Positions 6,893 to 14,181 of a stretch of DNA of 15,797 bases are shown here, one piece after another. Made by a program: the position numbers and the translations under genes. Each line of letters starts with the position of its first letter. Positions within the stretch are counted from its first letter, which is position 1. Under the pieces are notes generated by a model, which was not told where the DNA came from, ran no database searches, and worked only from the letters and a program-made list of their open reading frames with translations. The DNA is from Fontimicrobium_A sp034506455 (lineage in GTDB: Bacteria; Zhuqueibacterota; Zhuqueibacteria; Residuimicrobiales; Krinioviventaceae): contig JAPDPN010000073.1 in assembly GCA_034506455.1 (NCBI GenBank), positions 1 to 15,797 on the forward strand, written 5' to 3'.

Positions 6893-8308
6893 ATGATGAA
6901 CAGACCGCAACCCACCGGATTGGAAATTTCTTTCGAAAAACGATTTCAACCTTATCTCGAAAAATTTCGCCGCATCGGCGCCGACGAGACGATCGTGCGC
7001 AATTTCCGCAGCAATTTTGCCCGCTTTTTAGCCGGCGAAGTGGATTGGCTGCCGGAGGAGAGTCTGCAGCCGCTCGATTCGTTGCCCGATGCTGAAACCA
7101 TCGATGCCGAAACGGTGCGGCTCGGCGCCGAGCATATTGCTGAAACGGTGATCGTCAAGCTGAACGGCGGGTTGGGAACCGGCATGGGACTGGACCGAGC
7201 CAAGTCGCTGCTCATCGCCAAGGACGGTCACACCTTTCTCGAGATCATCCTCGCGCAGGTACGTTCGCTCGGTCTGCCGCTTGTGCTCATGAACTCGTTT
7301 GTTACCCATCGGGAGACGCTTGCGGCGCTGGCAGTTCAACGGCCTGCCAATCCGGTGCTGGCTTTCGAGCAGAATCGCGTGCCCAAAATCAACATAGCGG
7401 ATGCTTTGCCGGCCTCATGTCCGGAGCGGGAAGAACTGGAGTGGTGTCCGCCCGGTCATGGGGATTTTTACATCGCCTTTGCCTCGAGCGGCATTTTGCG
7501 GCGGCTTCTTGAGCAGGGCTACAAATATGCCTTTATTTCGAACGCCGACAATTTGGGCGCCGTGCTCCATGCGGGCATTTTGGGATACTTTATTCGAAAC
7601 GAGCTCGACTTTTTGATGGAAACTGCGGAGCGGACGCCTGCAGACCGCAAAGGCGGTCACTTGGCGCTCAAAAACGACCGGCTGGTATTGCGGGAGATCG
7701 CCCAATGTCCTGAGGCGGATTTGGTGCATTTCCGCGACATCCAGCGGCATCGTTTCTTCAATACCAATAACCTTTGGCTGAACTTGAAAAGTCTGCAGGC
7801 GCAGCTGGAAAAAAACGATTATGTCTTTACATTGCCGCTGATTGCCAACCGCAAAACTCTCGATCCGCGCGATCCCTCTACGCCCGAGGTCATCCAGCTC
7901 GAAACGGCGATGGGAGCAGCCGTGTCCGTTTTTCCGCGGGCGCAGGCGATCCGCGTGCCGCGCAGCCGCTTTATACCGGTCAAAGACACCAACGATCTTC
8001 TCATTGTGCGATCCGACTATTATCAGCTTCTTGACAACTATATGCTCGTTCCTCATCCCCAGCGCCGCTATCCGGAAATTCGGGCGGCATTGGATCCCCG
8101 TTTCTATAAATTTTATTATGATTTTGAAAAGCGTTTTCCGGAAGGCGTTCCTTCACTGCGGAACTGCCGTCAGTTGACGGTGGAGGGTGATGTCTATTGG
8201 CAGGCCGACGTGAGCGTCGAAGACGACGCGACGGTCGTCAACCGCTCCGGCCTTGCGCAAACCGTGCCGCGCGGCAGCGTGATTCGCGGCGAACTGATCT
8301 GGAACTAA
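6893..8308 (+). CDS. UTP--glucose-1-phosphate uridylyltransferase, eukaryotic-type UDPGP family
   Basis: This 471-residue cytoplasmic nucleotidyltransferase is expected to make UDP-glucose from UTP and glucose 1-phosphate. It carries the UDPGP signature: 'VKLNGGLGTGMG' (88-99) for the nucleotide loop with the following 'AKS', 'FEQNRVPKI' (158-166), 'PPGHGDFYIAF' (186-196), 'FISNADNLGA' (214-223), 'DRKGGHLA' (251-258) and 'NTNNLWLNL' (290-298). The C-terminal ~40 residues look like a short left-handed beta-helix ('VEGDVYWQADVSVEDDA'), also usual for the family. Bacteria more often use the unrelated GalU type. The start is the first of two adjacent ATGs, with GGAGA (6878-6882) ten bases upstream. 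The DHFR gene begins seven bases after its stop, so the two are probably co-transcribed. Activity on another sugar phosphate cannot be excluded. Confidence 0.9.
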   Translation: MMNRPQPTGLEISFEKRFQPYLEKFRRIGADETIVRNFRSNFARFLAGEVDWLPEESLQPLDSLPDAETIDAETVRLGAEHIAETVIVKLNGGLGTGMGLDRAKSLLIAKDGHTFLEIILAQVRSLGLPLVLMNSFVTHRETLAALAVQRPANPVLAFEQNRVPKINIADALPASCPEREELEWCPPGHGDFYIAFASSGILRRLLEQGYKYAFISNADNLGAVLHAGILGYFIRNELDFLMETAERTPADRKGGHLALKNDRLVLREIAQCPEADLVHFRDIQRHRFFNTNNLWLNLKSLQAQLEKNDYVFTLPLIANRKTLDPRDPSTPEVIQLETAMGAAVSVFPRAQAIRVPRSRFIPVKDTNDLLIVRSDYYQLLDNYMLVPHPQRRYPEIRAALDPRFYKFYYDFEKRFPEGVPSLRNCRQLTVEGDVYWQADVSVEDDATVVNRSGLAQTVPRGSVIRGELIWN

Positions 8309-8315
8309 CAGCCGG

Positions 8316-8822
8316 ATGGCGGGACTGGAGAAAATCATTATTGCGGCGGTCGCCCGCAACGGCGTCATCGGTGCGGGCAACGGCTTGCCGTGGAAACTGC
8401 CGGAGGAATATCAGCGGTTTCTGGCAACGATTCGCGGCGAAACGGTCATTTGGGGAAGAAAGACCTTTGAATTGTTCAGCAGCCCGCCGCCAAGCGCCGT
8501 CAACATAATCCTCAGTCGTTCGCGCCGCAACTATGAAAACGCCTTGGTAGTTCCCTCTTTGGCGGATGCTTTTGCCGCGGCGGCGGAAGTCGGTGAGCGC
8601 GTCTTTATTGCCGGCGGTGCGTCGGTTTATCATCAAGCCCTGCCTTACGCGGATCGGCTTTACCTCTCATGGATCGACGGCGAATGGGCCGGTGACGCTT
8701 TTTTTCCGCAGATCGACTTTCGGGAATGGAGGATCGTCGAACGGAAGCGGTTTTCGGGATACGAATTCGTCATGTATCGGCGCCTGGAACCGGTCAACGG
8801 TTCTTTGCAAAGGCGGCTTTGA
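8316..8822 (+). CDS. folA: Dihydrofolate reductase, divergent at the folate-binding arginine
   Basis: This 168-residue enzyme aligns well with E. coli DHFR, which reduces dihydrofolate to tetrahydrofolate with NADPH. It has 'NGVIGAGNGLPWKLP' (15-29), 'VIWGRKTFE' (44-52), 'NIILSR' (63-68), 'IAGGASVYHQALPYADRLYLSWID' split across 98-121, and 'GDAFFP' (126-131). Numbering runs four ahead of E. coli. Trp22 is kept (W26), and the catalytic acid is Glu31 instead of Asp27. The normally invariant Arg57, which holds the glutamate tail of folate, is Ala61, with no gap in the local alignment. Thr113 is Ser. The enzyme may use a changed substrate mode, so true DHFR activity is likely but not certain. It follows the uridylyltransferase by seven bases. 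Its last 29 bases overlap the convergent TM1266-family gene. Confidence 0.88.
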   Translation: MAGLEKIIIAAVARNGVIGAGNGLPWKLPEEYQRFLATIRGETVIWGRKTFELFSSPPPSAVNIILSRSRRNYENALVVPSLADAFAAAAEVGERVFIAGGASVYHQALPYADRLYLSWIDGEWAGDAFFPQIDFREWRIVERKRFSGYEFVMYRRLEPVNGSLQRRL

Positions 8823-9069
8823 CGGTAACGCTTGGAAGTTGGCCGATGCGTCCGGTCAGTGCCCCGACTTGATCGGTGTTGCCGTCGACGATCAGAGAAA
8901 TGATCGACAGTTTTCGCTCGCGATAGGGCAGGCCCATCCTGCCAATGATGATGTGAGAATAATCGTGCAGGATGGCATTGAGCTGATGATAAGCTGCTTC
9001 AGGATCTTCGACGATGATCGCCACGACGCCGATGCGGCGATCCTTTTCCGACAAATCAGTTGTGCTCAT
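8794..9069 (-). CDS. TM1266-family protein, putative iron-only hydrogenase system regulator
   Basis: This 91-residue protein has the pattern of the small TM1266 family: 'RIGVVAIIVEDPEAAYHQLN', 'ILHDYSHIIIGRMGLPYRE', 'LSIISLIVDGNTDQVGALTG' and a closing 'LPSVTVKAAFAK'. The fold known for the family is ferredoxin/ACT-like, similar to the NikR ligand domain. The name comes from its frequent presence beside [FeFe]-hydrogenase maturation genes, and its biochemical role is unproven. None of those genes lie in this window, so the gene stands alone here. Its presence suggests hydrogen metabolism elsewhere in the genome. The start is ATG at 9069, with an AGGGA-type site on the minus strand just upstream. 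It is divergent from the NUDIX gene and convergent with folA. Confidence 0.85.
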   Translation of the reverse strand: MSTTDLSEKDRRIGVVAIIVEDPEAAYHQLNAILHDYSHIIIGRMGLPYRERKLSIISLIVDGNTDQVGALTGRIGQLPSVTVKAAFAKNR

Positions 9070-9107
9070 GGCTTTTTTTCCCTTTTTTCGAATATCGATA
9101 AATCACG

Positions 9108-9129
9108 AAAAAAACGCAAGCGCCCTTGC
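9108..9129 (-). terminator. Possible minus-strand intrinsic terminator between the NUDIX and TM1266 genes
   Basis: Read on the minus strand, GCAAG-GGCG-CTTGC (9129-9116) is followed by G and then seven T (9114-9108). The stem is only five pairs, so the call is modest. No minus-strand gene ends close by. It could stop transcripts leaving the men operon through the antisense side of menI and the NUDIX gene, and so shield the TM1266-family gene. Confidence 0.35.
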
Positions 9130-9149
9130 ATCCATAGACGGAGATCTTT

Positions 9150-9638
9150 ATGCAGAAAAGCGCGGGCTTATTGATGTACCGTTTGCGGGACGGGCAGTTG
9201 GAAGTTTTTCTGGTCCATTCCGGCGGACCCCTGTTTGCCCGCAAATGGGACGGCTATTGGTCGATTCCCAAAGGGCTCATCGAGGAGGGAGAAGAACCGC
9301 TACAGGCGGCGTTGCGCGAGTTCGAAGAGGAGACCGGTCTACACCCTGCTCAAGGACCGTTTTTTGACTTGGGGACTGTGCGCCAAAAGAGCGGCAAGCT
9401 TGTCCAGGCTTTTGCGTTTGCCGGCGATTGGCCCGAGGGGCGCGAGCTGCGCAGCGGCACCTTTACCATGGAATGGCCGCCGCATTCGGGGCAAATGCAT
9501 GAATTCCCGGAAATAGACGCAGCGCAATTTTTCCCGATTGAAGAGGCGCGGCACAAAATCGTCGAAGCGCAGCGGCCGCTGCTCGATCGTCTCCAGGAGC
9601 TTCTGCGGGCGCAATCGGGACAGGGGGAGCCGTCATGA
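9150..9638 (+). CDS. NUDIX hydrolase (COG4119-like)
   Basis: This 162-residue protein carries a complete Nudix box at residues 42-64, G-x5-E-x7-REFEEETGL, whose glutamates bind the metal for cleavage of nucleoside diphosphates linked to another group. The N-terminus ('SAGLLMYRL', 'VFLVHSGGPLFARK') and the C-terminal segment with 'FTMEWPPHSGQMHEFPEID' fit the COG4119-type group of small predicted NTP pyrophosphohydrolases. The substrate cannot be read from the sequence. GGAGA (9140-9144) sits six bases before the ATG. The stop overlaps the next gene's start as ATGA, so it is translationally coupled to the hotdog thioesterase. A functional link with menaquinone synthesis is not established. Confidence 0.88.
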   Translation: MQKSAGLLMYRLRDGQLEVFLVHSGGPLFARKWDGYWSIPKGLIEEGEEPLQAALREFEEETGLHPAQGPFFDLGTVRQKSGKLVQAFAFAGDWPEGRELRSGTFTMEWPPHSGQMHEFPEIDAAQFFPIEEARHKIVEAQRPLLDRLQELLRAQSGQGEPS

Positions 9639-10042
9639 CCTTCCGCTACTGCACAACAATCCATCTGCATCACACGGATGCTGCGGGCGTCATCTTTTTT
9701 GGGCGCTTGTTTGAATTGGCGTTCGAGGCGCTCAGCGCCTTCCTGCGCGAAATTGGCTTTTCAGTGCCCTACATCATCAATGAATCGGATTATCTCATGC
9801 CTTTTGTGCATGCGGAGGCCGAGTTTCTGCGTCCGATGCGATTAGGCGACGAGGTGATCTTTGAAATCGGCATCAGACGCATCGGCGTCACTTCTTTCAC
9901 GGCGGCTTATGGTGTCTACGTCGGCGGAGAAAAGGCGGCCTCGTTACAGACGACGCAGGTGTTGATCGACAAGGCAAGCGGCAAAGCAATTCCCTTACAT
10001 GATGTACTGCGGCAGGGTCTCGAACGCTATGCCTTTTCCTGA
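9635..10042 (+). CDS. menI: Hotdog-fold acyl-CoA thioesterase, probable 1,4-dihydroxy-2-naphthoyl-CoA hydrolase
   Basis: This 135-residue single-domain protein is of the 4-hydroxybenzoyl-CoA thioesterase type. 'HHTDAAGVIFFGRLFELAFEA' lies at residues 12-32 with the catalytic Asp15, followed by the long central helix and strands ending in 'TTQVLIDKASGKAIPL'. The family includes the enzymes that release DHNA from DHNA-CoA in menaquinone or phylloquinone synthesis. The convergent men operon supplies MenB and MenA but no other thioesterase, which makes this the natural candidate for the step between them. The assignment rests on family plus context, and a general thioesterase is the alternative. 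It starts inside the NUDIX stop (ATGA), and its last 16 bases overlap the end of menE. Confidence 0.8.
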   Translation: MTFRYCTTIHLHHTDAAGVIFFGRLFELAFEALSAFLREIGFSVPYIINESDYLMPFVHAEAEFLRPMRLGDEVIFEIGIRRIGVTSFTAAYGVYVGGEKAASLQTTQVLIDKASGKAIPLHDVLRQGLERYAFS

Positions 10043-11427
10043 AGCAAAAGCTTTTCCGCGAGGCGACTGAGCTCGGAACGCGACGGCTTTAAACGGCCTT
10101 GATCGGCGGGCAGATCCCAAACCCGCCGAGGAATCTTCAACCCCGGCAGGGTTCGGCGCAGAGAGGTCAAATCGAGTCGATTCGCCGGTTTGCCGCTGAA
10201 GGTGCGAATGAATGCAACCGGCAGGGCGCCGTACTCAGGATCGGGAATCGGCACCACGATCGCCTCGGCGACGTCCTCGATGCGCAGGAGAAGGCGCTCG
10301 ATCTCCTCGGGGCTGATATTTTCGCCCCCGGCTTTAAAAAGATTGTCCCTTCTGCCGTAGATCAGCAGATTACCGTTTTCGTCCAAGCGGCCCAAATCGC
10401 CGGTGGAAAAGAATCCCTCATTTTCAGGACGCGTCAAGGTCTCGCCGTCCCAATAGCCTAAAAACAGCGTCTTTCCGCTCACCAAGATTTCACCGTCCTG
10501 GGTAAAATGGAGACTGCGATAGGGCAGAAGTCGACCGCAGGTCAACAGTTCTGCCAATGAAGCCCCGCGAGGCGTCGCCGTGATCTGCGAGGACATTTCC
10601 GTCGAGCCGTAGCTGGTGTGAATGATTATTCCTTCATCTACGGCCTGCCGAATGAGCGCATCCGGGAAGGCGCTGCCGCCGAGCAGGATGCCGCGGTACC
10701 GGCGCAGAAAATCGACGGTAGCCGAATCCTGCATCAGGCGATAGAGCTGGGTGTGGACCAGCGAGAGGTGCGTCGGCTCGGCAAAATCGAGTGACGCCGA
10801 CAGGGATGGCTCCGGCGGAATAACGACCGAGGCACCGGCAAGCATGGTCCGAAAGAGCACGCCAAGTCCGCCCACGTGAAAAAGGGGGAGAGAAAGCAGC
10901 CATCGATCGGCCGGTTCCAGCGGCATATTTTCATTCGCCCCCAAGGCGCTGTAAAAGTGATTGCTGAAGCTGTTGACGCAGGCTTTGGGCTCGCCGGTGC
11001 TGCCGGAGGTAAATAGGATCGACGCCCAGTCGGAACGACTGTGAAGAAGCGGCTGAACTCTTGCTTTCGGTGCAATCACTTCTAGATCGGCGGATTGCGT
11101 ATCGCCGACAAAAAAGCGACAGCCGATTCGTCGGCATTGTTCCACCGCCGTCTCGATCGGCATGTGGTTATTCAAAAGAACAGGAACTGATCCTGACGCC
11201 CAAGCGGTAAAGATTTCTCGGATTGTATTCAGAGTCGGTATGCCGAACATGCCGATCAACTCGCCTTGGCAGCTCTCCCGCCGCGATGAGGCTCTGCAGG
11301 CTGCCTCCTCGACCAATTCCGCCCAAGTCAATCGGCCGGAAACGCTCAATATGCCGCCGGTTTTTCCATATCGCTTTAGAAATGCCGCAAGCTGTTCGGC
11401 GGTGGTTATCGCCGGTCGATCAGGCAT
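10027..11427 (-). CDS. menE: o-Succinylbenzoate--CoA ligase MenE
   Basis: This 466-residue adenylate-forming enzyme activates o-succinylbenzoate as an AMP ester and transfers it to CoA. Motifs in order are the phosphate loop 'ILFTSGSTGEPKA' (137-149), 'YGSTEM' (273-278), 'STGDLGRLDENG' (341-352), 'GRRDNLFKAGGENISPEEIE' (358-377), and the C-terminal catalytic lysine in 'GRLKPSR' (K447). Length and domain order are normal for MenE. It is the last gene of the minus-strand men operon. Its ATG lies 22 bases inside the end of menC, so its translation is probably coupled to menC. It converges on menI with a 16-base overlap, and no terminator is visible directly behind it. Confidence 0.94.
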   Translation of the reverse strand: MPDRPAITTAEQLAAFLKRYGKTGGILSVSGRLTWAELVEEAACRASSRRESCQGELIGMFGIPTLNTIREIFTAWASGSVPVLLNNHMPIETAVEQCRRIGCRFFVGDTQSADLEVIAPKARVQPLLHSRSDWASILFTSGSTGEPKACVNSFSNHFYSALGANENMPLEPADRWLLSLPLFHVGGLGVLFRTMLAGASVVIPPEPSLSASLDFAEPTHLSLVHTQLYRLMQDSATVDFLRRYRGILLGGSAFPDALIRQAVDEGIIIHTSYGSTEMSSQITATPRGASLAELLTCGRLLPYRSLHFTQDGEILVSGKTLFLGYWDGETLTRPENEGFFSTGDLGRLDENGNLLIYGRRDNLFKAGGENISPEEIERLLLRIEDVAEAIVVPIPDPEYGALPVAFIRTFSGKPANRLDLTSLRRTLPGLKIPRRVWDLPADQGRLKPSRSELSRLAEKLLLQEKA

Positions 11428-12461
11428 TTGAGCTCCGTCATATCGATGGAGAGGTTGTTTTCAAGCTGCGACAGCTCAAGTACGCCGCCCTTGGTGCTTA
11501 TGGGAGAGCGAATAAAGTCGCGGCTAAAAAGTGATGCAGTATCCAAGCCCATTGGTTCGTCGGGGCAGAACGCGGCGGCCAAGGCGGCGGCCATGCTCAG
11601 GCCGACGGCGCTCAGCAGCGGCGAGCTGATTACCGGCAGAACCCCGCGTTCCTGCGCCCGCTCGATGCGGACAATCAAATCTCCGATGCCTCCGTGAATT
11701 CCCGGCTTTAAAATCCAGGCTGCTGCAGGAAGATTTTCGTATTCCGCCATCAGCAGCGACTCATCGAGAGCCGGAGCTATCGGAGAACGCCGGCAGAACT
11801 CGGGCAGGTCGTGCGGATCGTTGACAGGTTCTTCGATGTATTCGATCGGAAGATCGGCGACGGCGCGGGCAAAATCGACCGCCTGATCGAGCGGCAGCAG
11901 CCGATTGGCGTCCAGACGCAGCTGCAGGTTAAAGGCGGCGATCTCTTTAATTGTTGCAATCTCGTCGGCCAATGCCAGTCGGCCCACCTTGATTTTGATG
12001 ACTCTGTATCCCTCCTCGGCGAGTCGAGCCGCCTGCCGAACAAGTTCATCGGCGGAATCGCCGAAGGCCAGGCCGTTGACGATTATTTTCTCGCACTTTC
12101 CGCCCAATAGGGTTATCGGCGTCAAACCTTGTTGGGCCGCGCGGAGATCAATGAGCGCGCTCTCCACGCCGAAGCGTAGTGCCGACGAAGAGACGGACGT
12201 GATCTCTCTTGCCTGCAAAAGAAGCCGCCAATCGTTGTCGTTGCTCGTAATTCCCTCGGAAAAAAATTTATGAAACTGGTCGATGATGTCCGCAGGCGTA
12301 TCTGGAGAAAAGCCGGGCAGCGGCGATGCCTCACCCCAGCCGCTGGAGCGGCCTTCTATTGCTCGGACGAGAAAGCCGCGGCGCACTTTGAGGCAGAGTT
12401 CACCGGTGCGAAACGGCCGCTTCAGTGGAAGCGCATATTCATAGAGCTGCAGGTCGATCAC
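11406..12461 (-). CDS. menC: o-Succinylbenzoate synthase MenC (enolase superfamily)
   Basis: This 351-residue enzyme dehydrates SHCHC to o-succinylbenzoate. It has the enolase-superfamily capping domain and a barrel with the catalytic pair in 'VIKIKVG' (K156, K158), metal ligands in 'RLDAN' (D184), 'YIEEP' (E210) and 'ALDES' (D233), and the second-side lysine in 'ILKPG' (K252). The frame stays open to 12716, but the first 85 of those codons read as Arg/Ala-rich non-homologous sequence overlapping menA. The real start is the GTG at 12461, which gives 'MIDLQLYEYALPLKRPFRTG', typical of MenC, and overlaps the menA stop as GTGA. It is followed by menE with a 22-base overlap. Confidence 0.94.
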   Translation of the reverse strand: MIDLQLYEYALPLKRPFRTGELCLKVRRGFLVRAIEGRSSGWGEASPLPGFSPDTPADIIDQFHKFFSEGITSNDNDWRLLLQAREITSVSSSALRFGVESALIDLRAAQQGLTPITLLGGKCEKIIVNGLAFGDSADELVRQAARLAEEGYRVIKIKVGRLALADEIATIKEIAAFNLQLRLDANRLLPLDQAVDFARAVADLPIEYIEEPVNDPHDLPEFCRRSPIAPALDESLLMAEYENLPAAAWILKPGIHGGIGDLIVRIERAQERGVLPVISSPLLSAVGLSMAAALAAAFCPDEPMGLDTASLFSRDFIRSPISTKGGVLELSQLENNLSIDMTELKCLIDRR

Positions 12462-13336
12462 ACCAGGATTCCAATGGAAAGGAGCAGGCTGTAGATCAAC
12501 AAAAGGCGCCCGGTCTGCGCAAGCGCCTGATTGTACTTTCGGCTGGGCGGCTCGCGCCGGAGAATGCGCAGCGGAGGGATCGCCTCTGCAAAAGCGGCAA
12601 CGGCCAAAAGCGCAATCGGCTTGACTTGCCCGGTAAGCACGAGCAGCATGGGAATGACCAGGACGGCGACTATGACGCAAAAGAGATATTCGCCGCGGCC
12701 GAACGCGGCTCCCCAACGCGCCGGCAGCGTTCGTTTACCGGCGGCGCGGTCGTCATCGATATCGCGCAGGTTGTTGACCGTCAGGATCGCCGTAGAGAGA
12801 AGACCGGGTCCGACAGCGGCCAGTAGAACGGTTGGGGTGACGGTCAAGGCCTGCACATAGTAAGTGCCGGCGACTGCCGCGAGACCGAAAAAGATAAAGA
12901 CGAACAATTCGCCCAGTCCATGATATCCGAGCGGGTACGGACCGCCGGTGTAGAGCACTGCGCAGAGGATGGATAGGGCGCCGATGATGACCGCCGGCAC
13001 GCCGCCGCGCACAAGCAGATAAACGCCGCAAACAGCCGCCATAACAAAGACGATGATGAAACCATTGCGCATTTGTTTCGGAGCGATCCACCCGGCAGCC
13101 ACGGCGCGCGTTGGACCAAGCCGTTCCGCTTTGTCGCTGCCGTGACGATAGTCAAAATAGTCATTGGCATAGTTGGCGCCGATCTGCAGGAGCAGGGCGC
13201 ATACGCCTGCCAAAAGTGCCGCCAAGCCGTGAGCGCGGCCGTCGCGATATGCCAGGGCTGTTCCGATGAGCACCGGAGCGATGGCCGCGGGCAGCGTTTT
13301 CGGACGGGCGGCGAGCAGCCACGGCTTGAGGTTCAT
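12458..13336 (-). CDS. menA: 1,4-Dihydroxy-2-naphthoate polyprenyltransferase MenA
   Basis: This 292-residue integral membrane prenyltransferase of the UbiA superfamily attaches the polyprenyl tail to DHNA, giving demethylmenaquinone. The family start 'ARPKTLPAAIAPVLIGTALA' is at 10-29. The first Asp-rich motif 'NDYFDYRHGSD' (58-68) and the second 'NNLRDIDDDRAAGKRT' (188-203) bind the Mg-prenyl diphosphate. About eight or nine hydrophobic helices span the rest, as expected. It overlaps menB upstream by ATGA and menC downstream by GTGA, so all three are likely translated in a coupled way. The tail length cannot be predicted from the sequence. Confidence 0.95.
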   Translation of the reverse strand: MNLKPWLLAARPKTLPAAIAPVLIGTALAYRDGRAHGLAALLAGVCALLLQIGANYANDYFDYRHGSDKAERLGPTRAVAAGWIAPKQMRNGFIIVFVMAAVCGVYLLVRGGVPAVIIGALSILCAVLYTGGPYPLGYHGLGELFVFIFFGLAAVAGTYYVQALTVTPTVLLAAVGPGLLSTAILTVNNLRDIDDDRAAGKRTLPARWGAAFGRGEYLFCVIVAVLVIPMLLVLTGQVKPIALLAVAAFAEAIPPLRILRREPPSRKYNQALAQTGRLLLIYSLLLSIGILV

Positions 13337-14178
13337 TTCTGTTCCTCTTTAGTTGAACTGTTCGACCGGCGGAAACGGCTAAAGTCGGGTTTCCGCTTTT
13401 CGAGAAAGGCGTCGCGTCCTTCTTTGGCTTCATCGGTCATGTAAAAGAGCATGGTGGCGCAACCGGCCAGCTCCTGCAGTCCGGCCTGGCCGTCGCAATC
13501 GGCGTTGAGCGCAGCTTTGAGACAGCGGATTGCCGTTGGGGAATTGGCAAGGATTTCTCGACACCATTTCACCGTTTCCTCCTCCAACTGCTCCAGGGGT
13601 ACCACAGTGTTGACGAGTCCCATCGCCAGCGCTTCCTGGGCAGAATATTGCCGACAGAGGAACCAAATCTCGCGCGCCTTTTTCTGCCCCACGACCCGCG
13701 CCAGGTAGGAGGCGCCGTAGCCGCCGTCGAAGGAGCCGACGCGCGGTCCGCTTTGGCCGAAAATCGCATTGTCGGCTGCGATCGTCAGATCGCACAGCAG
13801 GTGCAGCACATGCCCGCCGCCGATGGCATAGCCGGCCACCATGGCGATGATCGGCTTGGGACAATGCCGCATCTGCCGCTGAAACTCTAGCACATTGAGC
13901 CGATCAGTCCCTTCGGCATCGCGATAACCGGAGTGTCCGCGCACCTTTTGGTCGCCGCCCGAGCAAAACGCCTTTTCCCCCTGCCCGGTGAGAATCACCA
14001 CGCCGATGTTCGGATCCTCTTCGGCATCCCGCAGCGCGGCCATCATCTCGGTAACCGTCAGCGGACGAAAGGCATTGCGCACTTCGGGGCGGTTGATGGT
14101 GATCTTGGCAATACCGTCATATTTTTCGTAAAGAATGTCCACGAATGTTCCGGCACTTTGCCATGGAAATTTGCTCAT
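13333..14178 (-). CDS. menB: 1,4-Dihydroxy-2-naphthoyl-CoA synthase MenB
   Basis: This 281-residue crotonase-family enzyme closes the second ring, turning OSB-CoA into DHNA-CoA. 'FCSGGDQKVRG' (71-81) forms part of the CoA/oxyanion site, 'YAIGGGHVLHLLCDLTIAAD' lies at 117-136, and 'GPRVGSFDGGYGASYLARVV' at 144-163. The C-terminal part is very close to the E. coli enzyme ('SPTAIRCLKAALNADCDGQ'). The residue after 'FGQS' is Gly144, where M. tuberculosis MenB has the catalytic Asp185. Gly here marks the bicarbonate-dependent type I class. It starts three bases after the menH stop and overlaps menA by four bases. Confidence 0.97.
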   Translation of the reverse strand: MSKFPWQSAGTFVDILYEKYDGIAKITINRPEVRNAFRPLTVTEMMAALRDAEEDPNIGVVILTGQGEKAFCSGGDQKVRGHSGYRDAEGTDRLNVLEFQRQMRHCPKPIIAMVAGYAIGGGHVLHLLCDLTIAADNAIFGQSGPRVGSFDGGYGASYLARVVGQKKAREIWFLCRQYSAQEALAMGLVNTVVPLEQLEEETVKWCREILANSPTAIRCLKAALNADCDGQAGLQELAGCATMLFYMTDEAKEGRDAFLEKRKPDFSRFRRSNSSTKEEQK

Positions 14179-14181
14179 AGT

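Noticed and set aside
12462..12716. N-terminal extension of menC to 12716
   Set aside because: These 85 codons overlap menA in another frame and read as Arg/Ala/Ser-rich shadow sequence with no MenC similarity. The GTG at 12461 matches the family start.
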